A stretch of 8,284 bases of DNA from an uncultured Eubacteriales bacterium (lineage in GTDB: Bacteria; Bacillota; Clostridia; Oscillospirales; Oscillospiraceae): NCBI GenBank assembly GCA_900554275.1, contig USGS01000070.1, positions 1-8,284 of the forward strand, in the 5' to 3' direction. The notes beneath the pieces are model-generated. The model did no database searches and was not told where the DNA came from. It saw only the letters and a list, made by a program, of their open reading frames with translations. Made by a program: the position numbers and the translations under genes. The stretch's first letter is position 1. Each line of letters opens with the position of its first letter. Below are positions 1-5,180 of this stretch, in pieces.

Positions 1-72
1 AAACTGGTAGGATGAGTTGAAGCCGTACATCGGACGCGACACCACATCGTCCGCCATCATGTCGTCCTGCAA
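1..72. mobile_element. Putative edge of a skin-like intervening element inserted in sigE
   Basis: Homology to sigma-E stops abruptly after the ATG codon of ENEILM (bases 75-73), and the 72 bases beyond it match no part of SigE in any frame. In B. subtilis and C. difficile the homologous stretch of sigK is the target of a serine recombinase that carries the skin element, which is excised in the mother cell. By analogy these bases would be the element-side flank of an attachment site whose core lies within the codons for ENEILM. No recombinase can be seen: only 72 bases are available, and the plus-strand frames all close within 15 bases of the edge. That would fit a convergent gene ending there but does not prove one. 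Bases 68-65 (AGGA) precede two in-frame ATGs at 60-58 and 57-55 on the minus strand, so an element gene could also begin here. Confidence 0.45.
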
Positions 73-432
73 CATCAATATCTCGTTCTCAATGCACCGG
101 GAGGCATAGGTGGCCAGCTTAATATTCTTATCCATCCGGAACGTATTGATGGCCTTGATAAGCCCGATCGTTCCGATGGAGATCAGATCTTCGATGTTGA
201 TACCCGTGTTTTCAAACCGCCGCGCGATGTAGACCACCAGCCGCAGGTTGCGCTCGATCAGCACCTGCCGCACAGCAAACTCCCCTTCGTCCAGACGGCG
301 CAGCATCTCCGCCTCCTCATCCCGCGGCAGCGGCGGAGGCAGCGTGTCGCTGCCTCCGATATACATGATCTTATCCGGCCTGCATCTCCTGCGAAGCCAC
401 GCCAGCAGACCTATGAGCTTCTCCCTCAGCAT
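1..432 (-). CDS. sigE: RNA polymerase sporulation sigma factor SigE, N-terminal half, apparently interrupted; runs off the window
   Basis: Sigma-E directs early mother-cell transcription after asymmetric division. The frame starts at the ATG at 432-430, preceded by a strong GGGAGGAAGG ribosome binding site that lies inside spoIIGA. Residues 1-23 form a basic amphipathic pro-sequence. The mature start YIGGSDTLPPPL follows, then region 2 with ERNLRLVVYIARRFENTG, EDLISIGTIGLIKAINTF and KLATYASRCIENEILM (ending at residue 120, base 73). These segments are diagnostic of SigE, and the position directly after spoIIGA agrees. Family members continue after ENEILM with a YLRR-type sequence of region 2.4, then the DEPLN segment and regions 3-4 (about 239 residues in all). 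Here residues 121-144 instead begin LQDDMMADD and resemble no part of SigE; the other two reading frames of this strand do not restore it. The frame is still open at base 1. I infer disruption by an inserted element. A chimeric assembly is the main alternative. Confidence 0.85.
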   Translation of the reverse strand, partial: MLREKLIGLLAWLRRRCRPDKIMYIGGSDTLPPPLPRDEEAEMLRRLDEGEFAVRQVLIERNLRLVVYIARRFENTGINIEDLISIGTIGLIKAINTFRMDKNIKLATYASRCIENEILMLQDDMMADDVVSRPMYGFNSSYQF

Positions 433-1291
433 GATGTGCCCTTCCTCCCTCTCCGCCCCACAGGGCATGATACCCACCGCCGTCGCTGACCGGCTGTTCC
501 GATAGAGCCACCGGCGTCCGCCAAAACCGTTTCCCCTCCACCTCTATGTAGTCGCTTCGCGCCGCCAGCAGCAGCCCGCCCGACGTTCCCACGGCCCGGA
601 ACGGCAGCAGCGTCAGCCTCACCGGACAGCCCTGCCGGTACAGCCGGGCCATCTTTTCCTCCGGTGTCAGCGGCAGCGCCAGCACCGCCGCCATCTCACC
701 GGGCCACAGCGTCACCGCCGCTCCCTGCTCCAGCACAAGCGCCGCTCGTCCGCTCACAGGATCGCGCAGCGTGTTTCCTGTGTCGTGCAGCGCCGTAACG
801 GTCTGCTTCCTCCCGTCGATGACGATCGTGATCTGCAACAGCTCTCCTCCTCCGTGCCGCGCTCCCTGCCCGAACAGCAGGTGCAGCGTGATATGACCCA
901 TGCAGGTCGCCCCCAGCAGGACGGGCCAGCTTACATCGGCGTAATAGACCCGCTGCGCCAGCCCCAGCGGTGAGCCGGCGGCCAGCCCCAGTGCCAGCAC
1001 CACGCCTGCCAGCCCGCCCGCCAGCAGGAAGAACAGTGCCGCCTGTCTCCACCGCCTGCGAAACGCGCCCAGCGCCATAATTAACCCTGTCGCCAGCCGG
1101 CACAGCGGATGTCCCAGCAGTGTCATCCCTGGCAGAAACACCGCCACGGCGTACGCGCCGCCCAGCGCGGCCCACAGCAGCAGCCATCCACGCCGCAAAG
1201 GCAACCCGGACAACCGGGCCGTTCCCAGCAGCAGCAAATAGTCTATCGCTGTGTTCAGCGCCCACACCCGGTCCAGATACACCACCGTCAT
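371..1291 (-). CDS. spoIIGA: Sigma-E processing peptidase SpoIIGA
   Basis: Membrane-embedded aspartic protease that removes the pro-sequence of sigma-E at the sporulation septum. The chosen ATG at 1291 follows GAGGTG at 1303-1298 and gives MTVVYLDRVWALNTAIDYLL, the usual SpoIIGA amino end. The frame is open much further upstream, but that part contains the promoter and the hairpin and is not family-like. The 306 residues are close to the B. subtilis length of about 309. Residues 1-140 hold about five hydrophobic membrane segments. The soluble protease domain follows, with the catalytic motif HDTGNTLRDP (Asp near residue 170). The carboxyl end reads SDGGGYHALW and then a glycine- and alanine-rich tail. 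The last 20 codons and the stop overlap sigE by 62 bases in another frame, which suggests translational coupling of protease and substrate. Confidence 0.93.
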   Translation of the reverse strand: MTVVYLDRVWALNTAIDYLLLLGTARLSGLPLRRGWLLLWAALGGAYAVAVFLPGMTLLGHPLCRLATGLIMALGAFRRRWRQAALFFLLAGGLAGVVLALGLAAGSPLGLAQRVYYADVSWPVLLGATCMGHITLHLLFGQGARHGGGELLQITIVIDGRKQTVTALHDTGNTLRDPVSGRAALVLEQGAAVTLWPGEMAAVLALPLTPEEKMARLYRQGCPVRLTLLPFRAVGTSGGLLLAARSDYIEVEGKRFWRTPVALSEQPVSDGGGYHALWGGEGGRAHHAEGEAHRSAGVASQEMQAG

Positions 1292-1313
1292 CCGTTTCAC
1301 CTCGCTTGTCTCC

Positions 1314-1355
1314 ATTATACGTCCCACAACAGGAGAAACCGGTCGCTTTTCGCCC
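1314..1355 (-). promoter_or_regulatory. Possible spoIIGA-sigE promoter with weak Spo0A-box-like site
   Basis: A perfect TATAAT lies at 1319-1314 on the minus strand, just upstream of the spoIIGA ribosome binding site, so the leader would be very short. No good -35 sits at 17 bases (CCGGTT) or at the 22-base spacing known from B. subtilis spoIIG (AGCGAC). GGGCGAA at 1355-1349 matches the 0A box TGTCGAA at 5 of 7 positions and lies about 30 bases upstream of the -10. A poor -35 combined with activator sites is what a Spo0A-dependent sigma-A promoter would show, but the evidence is thin. Confidence 0.4.
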
Positions 1356-1361
1356 TGACAG

Positions 1362-1411
1362 ACAGATAAAGCAGGACCTGCACCACATAGTGCAGGTCCT
1401 GCTTTATCTGT
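1362..1411 (-). terminator. 22-bp perfect hairpin behind the YkvI-family gene, probable terminator
   Basis: Arms 1362-1383 and 1390-1411 are perfectly complementary over 22 bp around a 6-base loop (CACATA). The hairpin begins 14 bases after the stop of the transporter gene. Read on the minus strand the right arm ends GCTTTATCTGT, so the T-tract is broken, unlike the other terminators in this window. It separates the transporter from spoIIGA, which therefore needs its own promoter. Confidence 0.65.
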
Positions 1412-1425
1412 AAAGCTATTTACCT

Positions 1426-2496
1426 TTATGCCTGTTTTTCTTCCTGCTTCCTTGCTTTCGCAAAATGGATGACCATAAATACCAGAAAAACGATGCTGAT
1501 ATACCCAAAAATGGGATATACCACGCCGATGATCTCCGCAAAGCCCAGCAGGCTTCCGGCCCACGACAGCACGCACAAAACCGCCAGCACCGCCTTGCGT
1601 CGGCGGCGCACGAAGGCAGAACGCAGCTCCAGATATGCGCTCAGGCCCACCAGGCTGGCCAACGCGTTGCAGAACATGGCCACCAGCAGCATGATCCCGT
1701 AGATCGTCGCCAGCGTACTGTTCAGCTCAGATGCCAGCGCCACCATGGGCAGCTCCGCCTCCACAGCAGCGGGATAGGCGGCCAGGCTGGTCAAAATGCT
1801 GCCGGCCACCACCAGCAGCATCACGCCTGCCTGCGCGATGCCCCAATAGATATGCTTTTTCTCCCGCACATACTGTCCCACCGGCGACATGATCCCGATA
1901 CCGCCCAGGATGTTGTAGGCCACGAATGTCAGCGTTGCGATGAACCAGTTGGGCATCAGTGGGTTCACGTTCGTGTGATGCAGCTGCAGAATGCCCTCTG
2001 TACCGAAGGTGCACCACGCACCCACGGCAAATCCCAGTGTCGCCAAAACAAGAATGGGGATCATGGCGGAAAAGGCGTCCACCATACCGCTGACACCCAG
2101 CAGCGCCACCAGAAACACTGCCAGCATCAGCATAGCGCTGCCCAGCCAGGTCGGGACGCCGAATAGCTGCGTCAGCATCGCGCCCACACCGGCGGACATG
2201 GACACCACCACAAAGAACAGGAACAGCGCCCCCACCGCGCCGGAAGCCCCGCGCAGCCACTTCACATCCCAGGGCACGAGCAGCTTCCCCATATCGGCGC
2301 ACTGCGTCATCTGCGTCAAACGGACGAACAGAATGCCGATGACAGTGAACAGCACCGCCGCCAGGGCGAAGCCCACATAGCCCCAATTCCCGAAGCTGCC
2401 GAAAAACTGCCACAGCTCCTGCCCGGAGATAAAGCCCGCGCCCAAAAAACAGCCGACATAGGTAAATGCCAGCGTCATTGTCTTGATCTGCTTCAT
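1426..2496 (-). CDS. ykvI: YkvI-family membrane protein, putative transporter (LeuT-like superfamily)
   Basis: Integral membrane protein of 356 residues with about ten hydrophobic segments. The amino end carries the family signature FLGAGFISGQELWQFFGSFG (residues 17-36), a glycine-rich first membrane segment with GAGFxSGQE as in B. subtilis YkvI (COG3949), a group distantly related to amino-acid and sodium symporters. The ATG at 2496 follows GAGGTG at 2506-2501. The carboxyl end is basic and glutamate-rich (KARKQEEKQA), as expected for a cytoplasmic tail. The gene stands alone: promoter at 2557-2529, hairpin at 1411-1362. The substrate of this family is not established, and neither sequence nor neighbours reveal it. 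Membrane topology and family membership are firm; the transport role is inferred. Confidence 0.88.
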   Translation of the reverse strand: MKQIKTMTLAFTYVGCFLGAGFISGQELWQFFGSFGNWGYVGFALAAVLFTVIGILFVRLTQMTQCADMGKLLVPWDVKWLRGASGAVGALFLFFVVVSMSAGVGAMLTQLFGVPTWLGSAMLMLAVFLVALLGVSGMVDAFSAMIPILVLATLGFAVGAWCTFGTEGILQLHHTNVNPLMPNWFIATLTFVAYNILGGIGIMSPVGQYVREKKHIYWGIAQAGVMLLVVAGSILTSLAAYPAAVEAELPMVALASELNSTLATIYGIMLLVAMFCNALASLVGLSAYLELRSAFVRRRRKAVLAVLCVLSWAGSLLGFAEIIGVVYPIFGYISIVFLVFMVIHFAKARKQEEKQA

Positions 2497-2528
2497 ACCG
2501 CACCTCTTGTCAAAATCTCATAGCGACC

Positions 2529-2557
2529 AGTGTACTCTATTTCCGCTGCCGCGTCAA
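2529..2557 (-). promoter_or_regulatory. Sigma-A promoter of the YkvI-family gene
   Basis: On the minus strand TTGACG (2557-2552) and TACACT (2534-2529) are separated by exactly 17 bases. The expected start of transcription, near 2522, would give a leader of about 25 bases before the ATG at 2496. The promoter diverges from the ptb promoter, and the two -35 elements share the sequence TTGACG. Confidence 0.75.
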
Positions 2558-2620
2558 CCCCACGGCGTACATGACGCTTCCTCATGTTTCCATGCGAAAA
2601 AATTCATTGAATGCTTCGGT

Positions 2621-2642
2621 TTGACGTTGACGCTATCGTCAA
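2621..2642. repeat. TTGACG direct and inverted repeats over the ptb -35, possible operator
   Basis: TTGACG occurs twice in tandem (2621-2626, 2627-2632) and once inverted as CGTCAA (2637-2642). The last two form a perfect 6-bp dyad with a 4-base spacer (CTAT). The dyad covers the -35 element and the first part of the promoter spacer, where repressors commonly bind. I cannot assign it to a known regulator; part of it is simply the -35 consensus. Confidence 0.4.
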
Positions 2643-2655
2643 AGCGTTGTATAAT
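2627..2655 (+). promoter_or_regulatory. Sigma-A promoter of ptb
   Basis: TTGACG (2627-2632) and TATAAT (2650-2655) are separated by 17 bases, close to the full consensus. A further TTGACG directly precedes it at 2621-2626, and a second TATAAT lies at 2661-2666, near the predicted start of transcription. The leader before the ptb ATG would be about 74 bases. Confidence 0.85.
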
Positions 2656-2735
2656 ATTGCTATAATTAGTTGCTGTTTTTGTGCGTTTGTTGCTTTAAAT
2701 AGCAAAAGAATTACGTATTTAGGAGGAATTTTGCC

Positions 2736-3650
2736 ATGATCAACACCATTGACGGCATTATTGCCGCCGCCAAGGGCGGTACGACCGGCGTTATTGCTGT
2801 GGCCGCAGCTCATGACCAGCCCGTTATCGAAGCCGTTGTGGAAGCCCGCCGCGAAGGTATCGCCACGCCCATTCTGGTGGGCCGTGTGTCTGAGATCGAA
2901 TCCATGCTCTCCGGCCTGAACGAAAACCCTGCCGACTATCAGATCATCGCCGGCGACACCGATCAGGACTGCGCCGCCAAGGCCGTGGCCCTGTGCGCCG
3001 AGGGCAAGGCCAGTTTCCTCATGAAGGGCATTTTGGGCACGGCTGACCTGATGCGCGCCGTGTTTAATAAGGAGCATGGTCTGCGTACCGAGCGTCTTAC
3101 CACCCACTGCATGCTGTACGAGATCCCTGCCCTGGGTCGTATGCTGGTGCTGACAGACGGCGGCGTGAACACCTTCCCCGATCTGGACAAGAAGGCTGAG
3201 ATCCTGGAAAACGCCGCCATGGTGCTGCAGGCACTGGGCTATGACCACATCAATGCCTCCTGTGTCTGCGGTGCAGAGCAGGTCAATCCCAAGGTGCAGT
3301 CCACTGTGGATGCCGACGCGCTAAGCAAAATGACCGACCGCTGGGCCAAGTACAATATGGATGTCTGCGGCCCGGTAGCCCTGGATTTGGCCGTCAGCGA
3401 AGAGGCCTGCCATCACAAGCACTACACCGCTCCCGGCGCGGGCAAGGCCGACATCCTTCTCGTCCCCAACTATGAGGTAGGCAACGGCATCGGCAAGGCC
3501 GCCAACCTGTTCGGCAATGCCAAGAACGCCGGTATCATCCTGGGTGCGAAAGTCCCCATCGTGCTGGTCAGCCGCGCTGACAGCGCCTATTCCAAGCTGG
3601 CCTCCATCGCATTGGGCAGCGTTTTGGCCAGCCGTATGAAGCTGGCATAA
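2736..3650 (+). CDS. ptb: Phosphate acyltransferase of the PTA/PTB family, probably phosphate butyryltransferase
   Basis: Cytoplasmic enzyme that transfers an acyl group between CoA and phosphate; phosphotransbutyrylases make butyryl phosphate from butyryl-CoA. The 304 residues match the Ptb length of about 300 and cover the whole PTA_PTB domain. The start is fixed by AGGAGGA at 2721-2727. Recognisable family segments are HDQPVIEAVVEARREGIATPILVG near the amino end, SFLMKGILGTADLMRAVF, LVLTDGGVNTFPDL, and KADILLVPNYEVGNGIGKA near the carboxyl end. These fit Ptb better than the Pta branch. No butyrate kinase gene is adjacent, so ATP production from butyryl phosphate would need a kinase encoded elsewhere, and the true acyl chain (acetyl, propionyl, butyryl or branched) cannot be fixed from sequence alone. 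The gene has its own promoter and no clear terminator. Confidence 0.88.
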   Translation: MINTIDGIIAAAKGGTTGVIAVAAAHDQPVIEAVVEARREGIATPILVGRVSEIESMLSGLNENPADYQIIAGDTDQDCAAKAVALCAEGKASFLMKGILGTADLMRAVFNKEHGLRTERLTTHCMLYEIPALGRMLVLTDGGVNTFPDLDKKAEILENAAMVLQALGYDHINASCVCGAEQVNPKVQSTVDADALSKMTDRWAKYNMDVCGPVALDLAVSEEACHHKHYTAPGAGKADILLVPNYEVGNGIGKAANLFGNAKNAGIILGAKVPIVLVSRADSAYSKLASIALGSVLASRMKLA

Positions 3651-3659
3651 AGGCGTATT

Positions 3660-3710
3660 GCACAAGAATTTGTTTCGCCACACTACGTTTTTTACAAATT
3701 TGTGCGGCGA
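3660..3710. repeat. Overlapping inverted and direct repeats between ptb and the aminotransferase gene
   Basis: ACAAATTTGT at 3694-3703 is a perfect 10-bp palindrome. GCACAAGAATTTGT (3660-3673) can pair with ACAAATTTGTGC (3694-3705) leaving a two-base bulge. TCGCCACAC (3675-3683) can pair at 8 of 9 positions with GTGCGGCGA (3702-3710). Both pairings use 3702-3705, so they exclude each other. AATTTGT also occurs as a direct repeat (3667-3673, 3697-3703) exactly 30 bases apart. A T6 run at 3688-3693 sits in the middle. This may be a weak ptb terminator or a regulator site upstream of the next promoter; neither is certain. Confidence 0.35.
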
Positions 3711-3723
3711 GATTGATAATTAC

Positions 3724-3752
3724 TTGACAATATTCCCTCCTGCATCTATGAT
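3724..3752 (+). promoter_or_regulatory. Sigma-A promoter of the aminotransferase gene
   Basis: A perfect TTGACA (3724-3729) and TATGAT (3747-3752) are separated by 17 bases. Transcription would start near 3759, giving a leader of about 60 bases. The promoter makes the aminotransferase independent of ptb, although read-through from ptb remains possible. Confidence 0.85.
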
Positions 3753-3765
3753 AGAAAAGGTTCCT

Positions 3766-3782
3766 ATACCGCACATCGGTAT
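3766..3782. repeat. Small dyad just downstream of the aminotransferase transcription start
   Basis: ATACCG (3766-3771) and CGGTAT (3777-3782) form a perfect 6-bp dyad around CACAT. It lies roughly at +8 to +24 of the predicted transcript, so it could be an operator or a short 5'-end hairpin that stabilises the message. No regulator can be named. Confidence 0.35.
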
Positions 3783-3819
3783 GAACATAGTACAGTAACG
3801 TAAAAGAGGAGATTATGTT

Positions 3820-5010
3820 ATGGTAAATCAGGAATACTACAATCTCGGCACTGCGCCCTCTGTCATCCGCCAGCTGTTCGCCTACGGTCTGGAGCAGGCC
3901 GCTAAGGTCGGTGCGGACAAGGTCTATGACTATTCCCTGGGCAATCCCAGCATCCCCGCCCCCAAGAAGGTCAACGAGTCCATCAAGAAGATTGTGGACG
4001 AGATGGACTCCATCAAGCTGCACGGCTACTCCATGGCCCCCGGCTTCGACACCGCCCGCGCCGCTGTGGCTAAGGATCTGGCCGCCCGCTTCGGCCTGGA
4101 CGTCAAGGCTGATGAGCTGTTCTTCACCTGCGGCGCAGCCCCCGCGCTGATCTCCATCATCAAGGCGCTCATCGTGGATCACGACAGCGAGATCATGGCC
4201 GTTGCTCCTTTCTTCCCCGAGTATCGCCCCTTTGTCAATGCCAATGGCGGCAAGCTGGTGGTCGTTCCCGCTGATACCAAGGCTTTCCAGATCCATTTGG
4301 ACGAGGTGGAGAAGCGCATCACCAAAAACACCCAGGGCATCATCATCAACTCCCCCAACAACCCCTCCGGCGTTGTGTATACCGAGGAGACCCTGAAGGG
4401 CCTGGCCGCTCTGCTGGAGCGCAAGAGCGCTGAGTACGGCCATCCCATTTACATCATCGCCGACGAGCCCTATCGTGAGCTGGTGTACGGCGGCGTGAAG
4501 GTCCCCTTCATCCCCTGCCTGTATAAGAACACCATCGTGTGCTATTCCTACTCCAAGTCCCTGTCCCTGCCCGGTGAGCGTATCGGTTACGTCTACGTCC
4601 CCGGTTTCGCAGATGACGCCCACGCTGTGTATGCCGCTATTTCCGGCGCTGCCCGCATCATGGGCCACGTCTGCCCGCCGACCCTGATGCAGAAGGTCAT
4701 CGAGTGCTGCGCCGAGGAGCGTCCCGATCTGGTGGCCTATGACGAGAACCGCAACCTGCTGTATAACAGCCTGCGTGAGATGGGCTACGAGTGCGCCAAG
4801 CCCGACGGTGCGTTCTATCTGTTCGTGAAAGCCCCCAATGGTGACGCCAACGCGTTCTCCGAGAAGGCCAAGCTGGAGCACAATCTGCTGGTCGTTCCCG
4901 CCGATGGCTTCGGCTGCCCCGGTTACTTCCGTCTGAGCTACTGCGTGGCCAACGACATGATCAAGCGCAGCCTGCCCGCCTTCAAGGCCATGATGGAGAG
5001 CTATAAGTAA
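3820..5010 (+). CDS. PLP-dependent aminotransferase, class I/II (fold type I)
   Basis: Cytoplasmic transaminase of 396 residues, the usual length for the aspartate aminotransferase superfamily. The internal-aldimine lysine is K246 in CYSYSKSLSLPGERIGY. Other landmarks are the substrate and cofactor loop NSPNNPSG (177-184), the pyridine-nitrogen aspartate in IADEPYRE (D215) with the cofactor tyrosine nearby, the GAAPAL phosphate-loop region (105-110), and the substrate carboxylate arginine in GYFRLSYC (R371). AGAGGAG at 3805-3811 selects the ATG at 3820; an ATG at 3815 in another frame reads only three codons to a stop. The gene is monocistronic, with a near-consensus promoter in front and a hairpin terminator 22 bases after the stop. 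Amino-acid specificity (aspartate, alanine, aromatic or other) cannot be decided. The codon use is strongly biased, which suggests good expression. Confidence 0.92.
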   Translation: MVNQEYYNLGTAPSVIRQLFAYGLEQAAKVGADKVYDYSLGNPSIPAPKKVNESIKKIVDEMDSIKLHGYSMAPGFDTARAAVAKDLAARFGLDVKADELFFTCGAAPALISIIKALIVDHDSEIMAVAPFFPEYRPFVNANGGKLVVVPADTKAFQIHLDEVEKRITKNTQGIIINSPNNPSGVVYTEETLKGLAALLERKSAEYGHPIYIIADEPYRELVYGGVKVPFIPCLYKNTIVCYSYSKSLSLPGERIGYVYVPGFADDAHAVYAAISGAARIMGHVCPPTLMQKVIECCAEERPDLVAYDENRNLLYNSLREMGYECAKPDGAFYLFVKAPNGDANAFSEKAKLEHNLLVVPADGFGCPGYFRLSYCVANDMIKRSLPAFKAMMESYK

Positions 5011-5032
5011 GCACCCTGACCTCCATATCATC

Positions 5033-5071
5033 AGCGCCCACGGAATTCCCGTGGGCGCTTTCCTCTGTTTT
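5033..5071 (+). terminator. Intrinsic terminator of the aminotransferase gene
   Basis: AGCGCCCACGG (5033-5043) pairs perfectly with CCGTGGGCGCT (5049-5059) around AATTC. The downstream stretch TTTCCTCTGTTTT is T-rich. The stem lies 22 bases after the stop codon. Confidence 0.88.
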
Positions 5072-5115
5072 ATACAAGGATAGTCATTCCATTTTTTTAT
5101 TTATTAGAATGGCAC

Positions 5116-5144
5116 TTGCATTTCTCGTCATAATCTCCTATAAT
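5116..5144 (+). promoter_or_regulatory. Probable sigma-A promoter of asnA
   Basis: TATAAT (5139-5144) is perfect; TTGCAT (5116-5121) at 17 bases spacing matches the -35 at only three positions. An A/T tract at about 5090-5107 could act as an UP element. The leader of about 30 bases leaves no room for a T-box riboswitch, which many Firmicutes place before asparagine genes. Confidence 0.6.
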
Positions 5145-5180
5145 GGCAACATATTTTTTATTAAGAGAGGTGTTTCACGC

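Noticed and set aside
1..72. Frameshift as the explanation for the loss of sigma-E homology
   Set aside because: The other two minus-strand frames over these bases give no YLRR-type or DEPLN-type sequence, so a simple insertion or deletion does not restore the gene.
73..432. The sigma gene being sigK rather than sigE
   Set aside because: The YIGGS-LPPPL motif after a pro-sequence and the directly upstream spoIIGA identify sigE, although the ENEILM break resembles the sigK-skin arrangement.
1292..1576. Upstream extension of spoIIGA by 95 codons
   Set aside because: The extension runs through the hairpin and into the YkvI-family gene; the SpoIIGA-like amino end and a good ribosome binding site place the start at 1291.
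1465..2166. Plus-strand open frame of 233 codons
   Set aside because: Its translation is rich in His, Gln and Arg and is an antisense shadow of the hydrophobic YkvI-family gene.
3815..3826. Three-codon frame overlapping the aminotransferase start
   Set aside because: Met-Leu-Trp-stop at 3815-3826 is too close to the ribosome binding site to be used well and probably arises by chance.
3568..5031. Minus-strand open frame of 487 codons
   Set aside because: It is the antisense shadow of the aminotransferase gene: low-complexity, rich in Gly, Asp, Val and His, without a plausible start. The opposite strand has a well-supported enzyme with promoter and terminator.
5109..5180. Extended amino end of AsnA
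   Set aside because: The extra 24 codons cover the -10 element and ribosome binding site, and known AsnA proteins begin at the chosen Met.
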